The notes under the pieces are model-generated. The model saw only the letters and a list, made by a program, of their open reading frames with translations, had not been told where the DNA came from and made no database searches. A program made the translations under genes and the position numbers. This document shows, piece after piece, positions 54,131 to 63,155 of a DNA stretch of 64,000 nt. The number at the start of each line of letters is the position of its first letter. The stretch's first letter is position 1. The stretch is from Rhodoglobus sp. (GTDB taxonomy: Bacteria > Actinomycetota > Actinomycetes > Actinomycetales > Microbacteriaceae), in NCBI GenBank assembly GCA_025463605.1, contig JAODAV010000020.1, positions 22,161-86,160 on the forward strand, read 5' to 3'.

Positions 54131-54988
54131 ATGTCTCTCGCAGAATGGGGTGTGATCGAGCGTCGGATCGAGGTCGGGGGTTTCTCAACCAGGTACCTCG
54201 AGGCGGGCGATCCCTCCGCCGCGCCCGTCGTTCTCCTCCACGACGGAGCGTGGGGGGGCAGCAGCTCAACGACGTGGCTCAACCTCATCGGTCGACTGGC
54301 CGAGAGGCGCCGCGTCCTGGCGCCGGACCTGCTCGGTTTCGGCGGCACGGACAAAGTCGTCTTCCTCGATCGCTCCCCGTACACCCCCCGGATGCGCCAT
54401 GTCGCCCAGTTCGTCGAAGCCTGCGTCGGCGGGAAACCGCCACATCTTGTCGGGACGTCCTTCGGAGGCTCACTGGCACTCCGCATGATCGCTGAGTCGG
54501 CCACGCCCGTGCGATCCGCCGTCAGTATCAGCGGGACGGGCGGTCCTTGGCGCAAGCAGGAGGGCCTGGCGGAACTCGGGCGTTGGGACGGAACCGAGGC
54601 GGACCTGCGACGCGTCGTCGCCCATCTTATTGACGAACGTTCGCCCTACTTCGAGGCTCAGGTGCAGGAGCGCCTGCGGTGGGCCACAGAGCCGGGCCAC
54701 TATCGGGCGGTCGCAGCAGTGGGGATCCCGCTACCCGAGGCGCTCGCGGCCTCACGGCCTGGTGACTCCTGGCCCGAAGGCCTCAGCTCGGTGGCCAGTC
54801 CGATACTCCTCGTGGCGGGCACGAGGGACGAACTGGTCGATGCCGACTGGACCGAGCACCTCAGGGCGGCGCAGCCGAATATCAAGGTGGTCCAACTGGA
54901 CTGCGGTCACGAACCGAGCATCGACAACCCGGAGCTCCTCGCCGTGACGCTGTCGGCCTACTTCGACGAAGTCGAGTCGGCGAATTAG
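54131..54988 (+). CDS. Alpha/beta-fold hydrolase, probable esterase
   Basis: 285 aa. The nucleophile elbow is LVGTSFGGSLALR (Ser), the acid LLVAGTRDELVDADW (Asp) and the base LDCGHEPSIDNPELL (His). HDGAWGGSS is the oxyanion loop. It starts 3 bp after livF. Position after a Baeyer-Villiger enzyme suggests it hydrolyses the ester product, as HapD does in 4-hydroxyacetophenone breakdown; that is inference. C-C bond hydrolases have the same fold. Confidence 0.88.
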   Translation: MSLAEWGVIERRIEVGGFSTRYLEAGDPSAAPVVLLHDGAWGGSSSTTWLNLIGRLAERRRVLAPDLLGFGGTDKVVFLDRSPYTPRMRHVAQFVEACVGGKPPHLVGTSFGGSLALRMIAESATPVRSAVSISGTGGPWRKQEGLAELGRWDGTEADLRRVVAHLIDERSPYFEAQVQERLRWATEPGHYRAVAAVGIPLPEALAASRPGDSWPEGLSSVASPILLVAGTRDELVDADWTEHLRAAQPNIKVVQLDCGHEPSIDNPELLAVTLSAYFDEVESAN

Positions 54989-55007
54989 CGGCAACCCACC
55001 AGCCGGG

Positions 55008-55691
55008 TCAGTTCGAGTCGCGCGTTTCGCTCTTGGCGCGGTCGGTCGACGAGAGGCTCTCCGTCAGTCTGTCTCGCGCCCGGGTCAGGTGCTCGGCCAG
55101 AAGCAGCTTGGCCTTCTCGCCGTCACCGGCTTCGATGGCGTCGAGAATCTCCCCGTGCTCCTTCGCGATGTCCACCACGCGCAGGAGGTTCCGTCCTTGC
55201 ACTTGGGACATGCACATGCGCACGTCCTGCACGAGGCTGCCGTACATCCTGCTCAGTCGCGCGCTGCCGAGCGCATCCATGAGGATCGAATGGAACTCGA
55301 GGTCGGGCCCGACGACCGCGAGGGTCTCACCGTCCGACGATGCGAGCACTCGGCCGTTTGCCTCCCGCGCATCGGGCGGAACGAGGCGGAGCTCCGCGAG
55401 CTGACGCACCGTCTCGCCTTCGAGATGGATGCGCGTGCGGTAGATGTCGTTGACCTCGTCGGGCCCCAGCGTGGGAATTCGAGCCGTTCTGTGGATGGTG
55501 CGAATGAGGAGTCCCTCGGAGACCAGTCTTTCGATCGCGGCCTTGGCAGTGGGGCGCGCGACGTCGTAGTACAGCGCTACATCGGCCTCTGTGACGTTGC
55601 CGCCGTCGGCAAGACTCCGTTGGAACAATCGCTCTCGAAGGTTCTCCGCCACTGCATCGACGATCGATGTGGCTGTTACGCGTGTGGTCAT
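55008..55691 (-). CDS. GntR-family regulator
   Basis: 227 aa. The winged helix includes LYYDVARPTAKAAIERLVSEG and the C-terminal FCD-type domain includes LEFHSILMDALGS and AKEHGEILDAI. ATG 55691 has GGAAGG 6 nt upstream; its -10 TATGAT is at 55723-55728. It is divergent from the FAD/Fe-S oxidase, with a TTGT-ATG-ACAA palindrome (55749-55759) between. GntR/FCD proteins commonly sense lactate, glycolate or related acids. Confidence 0.9.
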   Translation of the reverse strand: MTTRVTATSIVDAVAENLRERLFQRSLADGGNVTEADVALYYDVARPTAKAAIERLVSEGLLIRTIHRTARIPTLGPDEVNDIYRTRIHLEGETVRQLAELRLVPPDAREANGRVLASSDGETLAVVGPDLEFHSILMDALGSARLSRMYGSLVQDVRMCMSQVQGRNLLRVVDIAKEHGEILDAIEAGDGEKAKLLLAEHLTRARDRLTESLSSTDRAKSETRDSN

Positions 55692-55743
55692 GTCATGCCT
55701 TCCGGACCTACCGATGCCGTCGATCATACCGTGCGAAGACCAG

Positions 55744-55759
55744 TAGACTTGTATGACAA
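55744..55759 (+). promoter_or_regulatory. -10 element and GntR-type operator before the oxidase gene
   Basis: TAGACT (55744-55749) is the -10 hexamer for the plus strand. TTGT-ATG-ACAA (55749-55759) is an 11-bp palindrome overlapping it. The core resembles TTGTAT-type sites bound by FCD GntR regulators. Confidence 0.55.
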
Positions 55760-55782
55760 TCGCTGGTTGGAAGGGAGCCCTC

Positions 55783-58599
55783 GTGCGCTTGCCGCTCCCG
55801 CCTACTGAGCAGCTCGAAGAGCTGCTAGCACCCTTTAGCCGGGTGCTCAGCCGGCCGATCGACCGGGTGTCCTACGCGAGCGACGCGTCGCACTTCGCCC
55901 TGACCCCCGATGCAGTCGTGGTGGCGCGGGACCACGACGAGGTCGCGCAACTGATGCGAACGGCCGCGCGGGCTGCAGTCCCCGTGACGTTCCGCTCCGG
56001 AGGCACGAGCCTCAGCGGACAGGCGATCAGCGACAGCGTGCTCGTGGACGTCAGGCAGGGCTTCCAGCGCATAGAGGTGCTCGAGGGTGGCTTGCAGGTG
56101 CGGGTCCAGCCGGGTGCCACCGTACGTCAGATCAACGCGCGACTCCTCCGGCACGGCAGGCAACTGGGTCCCGATCCGGCGAGCGAAGTCGCGTGCACCG
56201 TCGGCGGCGTGGTGGCGAACAATTCCAGCGGCATGCTTAGCGGCACGGCCGCCAACGCCTACAACACCCTGGTGTCGATGAAGGTCGTGCTGCCGAGCGG
56301 AGTCGTATTCGACACGGCTTGGCCGGATGCCGACATTCGGCTGAGCCGTGATGCTCCGGAGCTCTACCGCGGCCTGGTGGAGATCCGTGATCGGGTGCGG
56401 GCCGATCCCGGCTCAGTTCAGACGATTCTCCGGCTCTTCTCGATCAAAAACACCATGGGTTACGGGCTCAACGCGTTTCTCGACTACGACTCTCCAAGCG
56501 AAATCCTCGCTCACCTCATGATCGGTAGCGAGGGAACACTCGGCTTCGTCGCCGAGGCGACCTTCGGCACCGTACCGCGGCATTCGGCCGCCGCGACGGG
56601 GCTCCTCATCTTCGAGGACCTGCTTGCTGCAGGCGAGGCGCTCCCCGCTCTCGTGGCAACAGGGGCTGCGGCCCTCGAACTGATCGACGCGACAGGTCTG
56701 CGGGTAAGCCAGCGCGATGCGGACGCGCCCTCGAGTATCCGCGACCTGCGCATCAACGCACACGCCGCCATACTCGTGGAGTACCAGGCGGCGACAGTGG
56801 GAGAGCTCGAGGATCTCGCGACTCGCGCCAGTGTCACGATCGCGTCGCTGGCCTTGTCACAGCCTGGGCCGCTCACCACCGATGCGGCAACGAGGGCGAA
56901 GCTCTGGCACATGCGAAAGGGACTGTACGCCAGCGTCGCGGGTGCCCGGCCGCCCGGTACGACCGCCCTCCTCGAAGACGTCGCCGTGCCGGTCGCCGCT
57001 CTGGCCCGTACTTGCTCCCGACTGGTCGAGCTCTTCGAGCAGTACGGATACGAAGACAGTGTCATCTTCGGTCACGCCAAGGACGGCAACATCCACTTCA
57101 TGCTCACCGACAACTTCGAGGAGCAGAGCCGGCTCGACTGCTATCGAGCCTTCACTGAGGACATGGTCGAACTCGTGCTCGGCGAGGGCGGCACCCTCAA
57201 GGCGGAACACGGCACCGGCAGGGTCATGGCCCCCTTCGTCCGTCGACAGTACGGCGATCGCTTGTACGAGGTGATGGGCCGAGTGAAGGCCCTGTTCGAT
57301 CCGGTGGGCATTCTCAACCCGGGCGTGCTCATGAGCACCGACGACTTCGCCCACCTCCGCGACATCAAGCGTGCTACCCCCATCGAGGTAGAGGCGGACC
57401 GCTGCGTCGAGTGCGGCTACTGCGAACCCTCCTGCCCGAGCAAGAACCTCACCATGACCCCCCGCCAGCGGATCGTCGCGCGTCGGGCGATTCGGCGGGC
57501 GGAGCTCGATGGCGACGCGGCGCTGGCCGAGAGCCTGGAGAAGGACTACGACTACAGCAGCCTGCAGACCTGCGCTGTAGACGGCATGTGCCAGACCGCC
57601 TGCCCGGTGCTCATTAACACTGGCGACCTCGTGAAGCGGCTTCGCGCCGAAGGCAGCAGTCCGGTGGACCGGACCGTCTGGCGGGGAATGGCCGACTCGT
57701 GGAGCGTCGGCACGCGTGCTGCGGCCCGTGCTCTGGACTTCGCGGCCATGGCTCCTGCGCCGCTCGTGCGTGCGGCCAACCACGTCGCCCGTGCCGTGGG
57801 GGGCAAAGACAGGATCCCGTTGTGGTCCGCGGAACTACCCGGAGGCGGGAAGTCCAGGAGCCGTGCACCCGCTGCACTGCCTGTCGCGGTCTATCTTCCA
57901 GCCTGTGTCAACACCATGTTCGGTGCTGTCGGCTCGATTGGCGTACAGGCGAGCCTCGAGCGGCTGTGCGAACGGGTGGGCATACAGCTTCTCGTACCAC
58001 CGGAAATCGACGGTGTCTGCTGCGGCACGCCATGGTCGTCGAAGGGCATGGATGCCGGTGCGAGAGCGATGCGCGAGCGCCTCATCGACGTGGTGCTGCG
58101 AGCCACATCGGGCACCTCGCTGCCCGTCATCTCGGACGCGTCCTCGTGCACAGAGGGTTTTGCGCACGTTCTGGCTTCCGATCGGCGCACTCAACACCTG
58201 TTGGTCGTCGACTCCGTCGAGTTCGCGGTCCAACACCTGCTTCCGTCCCTTCCCGTTACAGCGCCTCTCGCATCGTTGGCGCTCCATCCGACCTGCTCGT
58301 CCACCCGTCTTGGCACTAACGACTCCCTCGCGCTCATCGCCGCCCATTTGGCCGAGAGAGTGGACATCCCGCATGACTGGGGTTGCTGCGGGTTCGCTGG
58401 CGACAGGGGAATGCTGCATCCGGAGCTGACGGCCTCGGCCACAGCGACCCAGGCCGCACAGGTGATCGAGGCCAACTCGGAGGCGCACGTGAGCTGCAAT
58501 CGCACGTGCGAGCTGGGCATGACGCGGGCCACTGGCAAGGAATACCAGCACATTCTGGAGCTGCTCGAGGAGCGAACCCGCTCATCGACAACCCCCTAG
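55783..58599 (+). CDS. FAD-linked D-lactate/glycolate dehydrogenase fused to an Fe-S (GlpC-like) domain
   Basis: 938 aa. The N-terminal PCMH-type FAD domain has TFRSGGTSLSGQAISDSVLV, read in 20 residues, and GVVANNSSGML. The FAD-linked oxidase C-terminal domain has FGHAKDGNIHFML and EHGTGRVMAPFV. Two 4Fe-4S motifs follow (CVECGYCEPSCPS, CAVDGMCQTACP). Two CCG boxes end the chain (DGVCCGTPWSSKG, DWGCCGFAGDRG). It oxidises a 2-hydroxyacid and passes electrons to the quinone pool. GTG 55783 with AAGGGAG (55771-55777) is preferred to the ATG at 55753, which overlaps the promoter. Confidence 0.93.
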   Translation: MRLPLPPTEQLEELLAPFSRVLSRPIDRVSYASDASHFALTPDAVVVARDHDEVAQLMRTAARAAVPVTFRSGGTSLSGQAISDSVLVDVRQGFQRIEVLEGGLQVRVQPGATVRQINARLLRHGRQLGPDPASEVACTVGGVVANNSSGMLSGTAANAYNTLVSMKVVLPSGVVFDTAWPDADIRLSRDAPELYRGLVEIRDRVRADPGSVQTILRLFSIKNTMGYGLNAFLDYDSPSEILAHLMIGSEGTLGFVAEATFGTVPRHSAAATGLLIFEDLLAAGEALPALVATGAAALELIDATGLRVSQRDADAPSSIRDLRINAHAAILVEYQAATVGELEDLATRASVTIASLALSQPGPLTTDAATRAKLWHMRKGLYASVAGARPPGTTALLEDVAVPVAALARTCSRLVELFEQYGYEDSVIFGHAKDGNIHFMLTDNFEEQSRLDCYRAFTEDMVELVLGEGGTLKAEHGTGRVMAPFVRRQYGDRLYEVMGRVKALFDPVGILNPGVLMSTDDFAHLRDIKRATPIEVEADRCVECGYCEPSCPSKNLTMTPRQRIVARRAIRRAELDGDAALAESLEKDYDYSSLQTCAVDGMCQTACPVLINTGDLVKRLRAEGSSPVDRTVWRGMADSWSVGTRAAARALDFAAMAPAPLVRAANHVARAVGGKDRIPLWSAELPGGGKSRSRAPAALPVAVYLPACVNTMFGAVGSIGVQASLERLCERVGIQLLVPPEIDGVCCGTPWSSKGMDAGARAMRERLIDVVLRATSGTSLPVISDASSCTEGFAHVLASDRRTQHLLVVDSVEFAVQHLLPSLPVTAPLASLALHPTCSSTRLGTNDSLALIAAHLAERVDIPHDWGCCGFAGDRGMLHPELTASATATQAAQVIEANSEAHVSCNRTCELGMTRATGKEYQHILELLEERTRSSTTP

Positions 58600-58615
58600 A
58601 GAGAAGGAGAGAGCA

Positions 58616-59551
58616 ATGACAAGAACCACCCTGGGGGGAGTCATCCCCGCCAACCTGATGCCTTTCACGGCCGACCTCGAGATCGATGAGGCCGCCTACC
58701 GGAGTCATCTGCGAGACCTCATCGGAACGCGAGGGGTCACCGCTGTTACGACGGTGGCGCACGCGTCCGAGGTCGCCTCGCTGTCCGACGCCGAGCAACA
58801 GCGCGCGTTGGCCATTGCGGTGGAAGAGGCGAATGGTGCAGTGGGTATCGTCGCCGGCGTCTACGACACGGGGAACGCGCGCGCAGTGCAGCGCGCCAAG
58901 ATGGCGGCCAAGGAGGGTGCGGATGCGCTTCTGATCTTTCCGTCGGCGGCGTGGGACATGGGCCACCAGGCCCGACCAGACATGGCCTACTCGTATGTCT
59001 CCGATATCGCCGGGGCGACCGACCTTCCGGTCATCGTTTTCGTGTACCCCACGACGTCCGGACTTCACATTCCGACTGCGAACCTCGTGCGGATCTGCGC
59101 CGAAGTCGAAAACGTCGCCGCAATCAAGGAGTGGTCGAACGACATCGTCACGTACGAACGCAACTTTCGGGAGTTGAAGAGCCTCGACAAGCACATCTCC
59201 GTGCTTTCGAGCTTCAGCAAGGCGTTGCTGCCCTCCCTCTGTATCGGTGCTGATGGCATCCTTTCGGGACACGGCAGCATGATTGCCAGCCTTCACGTTG
59301 AACTGTTCGAAGCAGTCGAGCGCGGTGACCTCGCAGCGGCACGAGACGTCGCGACCCGCATCTACCCGATCACGAAGGTCATCTACGAGGACCCCTTCGT
59401 CGATGGGCACAACCGTATGAAGGAAGCACTTGCGATCCTCGGCAGGATCGACCAAGCGCATGTGCGTCCTCCGCTCCAGCGGATAACCGAGGCCGAGCGC
59501 GAGCGCATCCGGTCTGCCGTCGCCGGGCTCTCCCACGAGGTGAACGCATGA
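58616..59551 (+). CDS. Dihydrodipicolinate synthase/N-acetylneuraminate lyase family aldolase
   Basis: 311-aa TIM-barrel aldolase. The Schiff-base Lys is in VAAIKEWSND and the Tyr in VFVYPTTSG. The substrate-binding Thr-Thr is replaced by VTTVAHASEVASL, so it is not DapA itself. Such catabolic members cleave 2-oxoacids. GAGAAGGAGAG precedes the ATG. It lies 16 bp after the oxidase and overlaps the YCII gene by 4 bp. Confidence 0.9.
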   Translation: MTRTTLGGVIPANLMPFTADLEIDEAAYRSHLRDLIGTRGVTAVTTVAHASEVASLSDAEQQRALAIAVEEANGAVGIVAGVYDTGNARAVQRAKMAAKEGADALLIFPSAAWDMGHQARPDMAYSYVSDIAGATDLPVIVFVYPTTSGLHIPTANLVRICAEVENVAAIKEWSNDIVTYERNFRELKSLDKHISVLSSFSKALLPSLCIGADGILSGHGSMIASLHVELFEAVERGDLAAARDVATRIYPITKVIYEDPFVDGHNRMKEALAILGRIDQAHVRPPLQRITEAERERIRSAVAGLSHEVNA

Positions 59552-59841
59552 CCATCTTCGCCGTCACCTATCACTACGTGGCGGACTCGGCAGAGAAGCG
59601 CCAGGAGGCCCTTGAGGTGCACAGGCAGTTCCTCGCGGAGCAGGCTTCCTCGGGCGCGCTACTGGCGGGCGGACCGTACGGCCCCGAGGAGGAGGAGGAG
59701 GGTGCGCTGCTCATCTGGAAGGCCGACTCCAAACTCGATGTGCTCGAGGTGGTGGAGCGCGATCCGTTCGCGCTCGAGGGCCTGATTGGCGAGTGTACGG
59801 TGCGTGCGTGGAACATAACGCGGGGCGGATTCGCGCAGTGA
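59548..59841 (+). CDS. YCII-domain protein
   Basis: 97 aa. The YCII ferredoxin-like fold has a conserved His and Asp pair, seen as VHRQFLAEQ and VVERDPFALEGL; the Gly-rich loop is LLAGGPYGPEE. Members serve as small lyases such as muconolactone isomerase-like enzymes. It overlaps both neighbours, so it is part of the pathway. Confidence 0.88.
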   Translation: MTIFAVTYHYVADSAEKRQEALEVHRQFLAEQASSGALLAGGPYGPEEEEEGALLIWKADSKLDVLEVVERDPFALEGLIGECTVRAWNITRGGFAQ

Positions 59842-60506
59842 GGATCGCGAAGCTTGAGCAGTCGTGCCTGGTCCTGGAGATCGGGGACTCGACGCTCGTG
59901 ATCGACCCTGGCTCCGAGACGTCGGGTGCAGAAGCGCTGCGAGGCGTGGTGGCAGTCGTGGTCACACATGAGCACGCCGATCACTGGTCGGCAGCGCAGC
60001 TTGAGTCGATACGATCGTCGAACCCCGACCTGGTGCTCTTCTCCACTGAGCGGGTCGTGCAGGCCGCGTCGCAGCTCGACCCGCCCGTGGCGGGACGGGT
60101 CGTAAGGGCGGGCGAGATCGCGGAGGTAGGTCCGTTCTCACTACGGTTCTTCGGTGGCACTCACGCGCTGATCCACAAGACCATCGAACTCATCGACAAC
60201 GTCGCAGTGCTTGTCAACGACGAACTGTACAGCGCCGGCGATTCACTCACCGTGCCCGAGGGCGCAACCGTCAGCACACTGGCCGTCCCCATTGGCGCGC
60301 CTTGGCTGCGGATCGGTGATGCGATGGACTTCGTCGAGCAAGTGCGGCCGAAACGCACCATCCCGGTGCACGAGCTGACACTTTCCGCGATGGGTCGCGC
60401 TTACTCGAACGCACGAATCACGGAGTCGGTGACTCGCGTCGGAGGAGAACATGTGGAACTGGGAGTCGGAGGGAGCCTGACCCTGTTTCCGGAACACCCG
60501 AATTGA
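59838..60506 (+). CDS. Metallo-beta-lactamase-fold metallohydrolase
   Basis: 222 aa. The metal motif is VVTHEHADHWSAAQ (HxHxDH), with later ligands in FFGGTHALIHK, SAGDSLTVPEG and PVHELTLSAMG. It resembles the UlaG/L-ascorbate-lactonase-like branch of the fold. GTG 59838 overlaps the YCII stop. It might open a lactone or thioester of the pathway; substrate is not evident. Confidence 0.88.
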   Translation: MRIAKLEQSCLVLEIGDSTLVIDPGSETSGAEALRGVVAVVVTHEHADHWSAAQLESIRSSNPDLVLFSTERVVQAASQLDPPVAGRVVRAGEIAEVGPFSLRFFGGTHALIHKTIELIDNVAVLVNDELYSAGDSLTVPEGATVSTLAVPIGAPWLRIGDAMDFVEQVRPKRTIPVHELTLSAMGRAYSNARITESVTRVGGEHVELGVGGSLTLFPEHPN

Positions 60507-60534
60507 GGCGCCGATCATATCGGAGGAATCCGTG

Positions 60535-60660
60535 ATGCCTGCTCCAGACTGGCCGGGGTTGCGGCGTCGAGCCCGTGACCTGGTCTCGCAGGGCGACCCG
60601 TTGGCCAGAAGGCTCTCAGCAATCGGGGATCAGTGGGAGTGGATCGCTGGAAACTCCTAG
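60535..60660 (+). CDS. 41-aa small ORF at the end of the operon
   Basis: ATG 60535 (or GTG 60532) has GGAGG (60522-60526) at 8 nt. The peptide starts MPAPDWPGLRRRARDLV and ends DQWEWIAGNS, with Trp and Arg rich ends. It is 28 bp after the metallohydrolase. Not recognised; either a small protein or a remnant. Confidence 0.45.
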   Translation: MPAPDWPGLRRRARDLVSQGDPLARRLSAIGDQWEWIAGNS

Positions 60661-60717
60661 AGAGAGCCAGTCGAACCATCCGGCAATCGGTGGTGCACTC
60701 TTTGCGTTAGAGCTTCG

Positions 60718-61311
60718 TCATGCGCTACGACTGGCCGCGGCGATCGTCTTCCGCATCACGGTCTTGCTCTTGCCGATGTGGCGCTCGAAGGTGAAGCCAG
60801 CCTGCTCGAACATCGCGCGAGTCCCGTTGTGCAGGAACGACGACGAAGTCTTCTTGCCGGGCACAAGCTCGTTCGGGAAGGACACCACCTCGCCGCCGCC
60901 CTCTTTCGCGATCAGCTGCAACGCACCCTCGAGAGCCTCATAGGCCACCCCGGAACGGCGGTGGTCGCGGTCGACGAAGAAGCACGTGATGCGCCAGGGC
61001 GCGGGATTGGTCTCGCCGGCGTCGTACTGCTTGCGATGGTAGATGCCGGGAAGCTCGGCCGGGCTGCCGTACTCGCACCACGCGATGGCGGCGTCGCCCT
61101 CGAACACGAGCGCCGCGTGCGCGACTCCCTCGTGCACGAGCCGCTGCTTGAACGTCGGCCTGTCGTATTCGCTCTTGACCGTTTCCGCGGTGTCGTCGTG
61201 GAAGTACGAGCAGTAACAACCACCCCAGACCCCGTTGTGCTTCTCCGCGAGCGCCAGCCACGCGGGAAAGGTCTCGGGGGTGAGCGGCTTGATCACGTGT
61301 GCGTCGGCCAT
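60718..61311 (-). CDS. GNAT-family N-acetyltransferase
   Basis: 197 aa. The acetyl-CoA site is seen in ITCFFVDRDHRRSGVAYEAL (the R/Q-x-x-G-x-A motif). The N-terminal part is Trp- and Cys-rich (HNGVWGGCYCSYFHDD). This subgroup is common in actinobacteria and its substrate is unknown. ATG 61311; transcribed away from the MaoC-type gene. Confidence 0.88.
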   Translation of the reverse strand: MADAHVIKPLTPETFPAWLALAEKHNGVWGGCYCSYFHDDTAETVKSEYDRPTFKQRLVHEGVAHAALVFEGDAAIAWCEYGSPAELPGIYHRKQYDAGETNPAPWRITCFFVDRDHRRSGVAYEALEGALQLIAKEGGGEVVSFPNELVPGKKTSSSFLHNGTRAMFEQAGFTFERHIGKSKTVMRKTIAAASRSA

Positions 61312-61390
61312 TCACCAATTCTCCGACTCATCGAGACGTGGCTCAAGGTTCACGACCGGTGACGCCGGCAGTCGGCGACGCGTCAAGAGA

Positions 61391-61442
61391 TTGACGCTCG
61401 CCCGTCTGCTGGGCACAATTATATGTACAGACGTCTAGTCTG
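61391..61442 (+). promoter_or_regulatory. Promoter and TetR-type operator before the MaoC gene
   Basis: TTGACG (61391-61396), 17 bp, CACAAT (61414-61419). Just after it CAGAC-GTCTA-GTCTG (61428-61442) is an inverted repeat over the transcription start. The TetR regulator at 62511 is the likely binder. Confidence 0.6.
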
Positions 61443-61513
61443 ATTCTGCGACGGTCCAGCGACCGGCGTGGGGAGCGCGAGCACCGACGCCGCGTACCGG
61501 AAAGTATGGGCTG

Positions 61514-62506
61514 ATGACCGACGACTTTATGACCGAGACCGTGACGCACGCCGAGGCGGGGCGAGGCAGGCGCAAGGACGCGAGCTTCGAGCTGGTCGAG
61601 ATCCCCGAACCATTCGGCCCGGTGACCCTGACAGTCGACCAGGACAAGCTGCGGACCTTCGCCTTCGCCGTCGATGACTACTCATCCTGGTATTTCGGCG
61701 ACTCTCCGTTCGGCGGGCCGATCGGGCATCCCATCCTCCTGGCGAACGACCTGCTGTTCCTGTTCTACGAGAACTACGACGGCAACACCGCCGAGGGACT
61801 GCAGAGCCACGAGCGTCTGACCTTCCACTCGCCGGCACGTGTGGGGGAGACCATCACGGCGTCCGGGGCGTACACCGAGAAGTACGAGAATCGCGGGCAC
61901 GGCTATGTGGTGATGGATGCCGAGGCGCGTGGCGAGGACGGCCGGCTGATCATCCATCACCATGGCACCGAGATCATGCGCACGCGCGCCGGTGAGGTCG
62001 GCGGTGCCAGCAAACCGTCCGAGGTGACCCGGCGGGTGTCGGCGATCATCGACGAGAGCCTGCCGATCGCCACGGTGGCGAAGGCGGGCCTGCCCGCCGG
62101 AACCGGGGTGCCCGGCGTCACCCGGCGGTTCCACCAGGACCAACTCAACTCGTTCTCCTGGCTGGCCCGCGGCTACCGCAACGTGCATACGGACATCGAC
62201 AGCGCGCGCAAGAGCGGTGTGGGCCGCACCTTCGTGCAGGCGCTCCAACAGACCGAACTGATCGCCCAGGCGATGGTGCAGTTCTTCGGGGCTTCGTGGT
62301 TCACCAGCGGGGAGCTCGACCTCAAGTACACCCATCCGGCGTTCACCGGGGATGAACTCACCGTGCGGGCAGCGGTCGTTTCCGACGACGGCGAAACCCA
62401 GGAACTGGAGGTCTGGATCGACACCGATACAGGCATCCGCACCGCACTGGGCTGGGCTCGCGCGCGGATCGACACGGATCCGGCCCGACCGTATCAGTTG
62501 CTCTAG
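61514..62506 (+). CDS. MaoC-family hydratase with double hot-dog fold
   Basis: 330 aa. The N-terminal half is a FAS1-type hot-dog domain (LRTFAFAVDDYSSWYFGDSP), the second half a MaoC-like domain whose hydratase motif is seen around YRNVHTDIDSARKSGVGRTF (His and Asp). It probably hydrates an enoyl-CoA or a related unsaturated thioester. The start is uncertain (ATG 61514 or 61529); no clear ribosome site precedes either. Convergent with the TetR gene, whose stop is 4 bp away. Confidence 0.82.
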   Translation: MTDDFMTETVTHAEAGRGRRKDASFELVEIPEPFGPVTLTVDQDKLRTFAFAVDDYSSWYFGDSPFGGPIGHPILLANDLLFLFYENYDGNTAEGLQSHERLTFHSPARVGETITASGAYTEKYENRGHGYVVMDAEARGEDGRLIIHHHGTEIMRTRAGEVGGASKPSEVTRRVSAIIDESLPIATVAKAGLPAGTGVPGVTRRFHQDQLNSFSWLARGYRNVHTDIDSARKSGVGRTFVQALQQTELIAQAMVQFFGASWFTSGELDLKYTHPAFTGDELTVRAAVVSDDGETQELEVWIDTDTGIRTALGWARARIDTDPARPYQLL

Positions 62507-62510
62507 GCGG

Positions 62511-63155
62511 CTAGCGCACGATCCCGATCACGAGGTCGGCGAGCATCCCGGCGACGGCCTCGTCGCTGAGAGGGCCGTCCTGTCGGAACCACAGCACAAG
62601 GTTCTCCGGCAGAGCGGTGACCGCGAATGCCGCCACGGTGACGTTCGGCACGAAGAACTCCCCCGCCCGCACCCCCTCGCGGATGATCTCCTTGATGCGG
62701 TCGAGGTGCTTGCCCTGGAGGTCGAGGACGACGGATCGTTCGGGCTCGGCCAGGTGCACCGCGAGCTGGCCGAAGGTCATCACCTGGTTGGTGCCCGTGA
62801 CGGCGACGGAGCGCCTGACCTGGTGAAGGCAGTGCGCGATGGTGATCGCGCGCAGCCGCTCAGTCGGCGTCCCCTCACGCGGAACGCGCTCCATCTGGGC
62901 GTCGAAGTCGAGCTGGAGCTTCTCCACCGATTGAGCGAACAGGTCGTATTTGGAGGGGAAGTGCCGATAGATGGCAGTCGCGGTGAGGTTGATGGATTCG
63001 GCGATCAGCGCCAGGCTCGTGTTCTCGTAGCCGTGGGTGCGGAACAGCTTGGCCGCGCGGTCCAAAATCAGGTCGCGCGTGCTTCCCGACGCGTCCGGGG
63101 AGCGCTGGGGGAGGGCGACGACCGTGCGACCGCGGTCGGGGAAGAGCCTGCTCAC
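62511..63155 (-). CDS. TetR-family regulator
   Basis: 214 aa. The helix-turn-helix region is AKLFRTHGYENTSLALIAES and NLTATAIYRHFPSKYDLF. The C-terminal domain is a helical ligand pocket. GTG 63155 follows GGGGGAG by 8 nt and overlaps the RpiR-type stop by 4 bp. It probably represses the MaoC-type gene through 61428-61442. Confidence 0.9.
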   Translation of the reverse strand: MSRLFPDRGRTVVALPQRSPDASGSTRDLILDRAAKLFRTHGYENTSLALIAESINLTATAIYRHFPSKYDLFAQSVEKLQLDFDAQMERVPREGTPTERLRAITIAHCLHQVRRSVAVTGTNQVMTFGQLAVHLAEPERSVVLDLQGKHLDRIKEIIREGVRAGEFFVPNVTVAAFAVTALPENLVLWFRQDGPLSDEAVAGMLADLVIGIVR

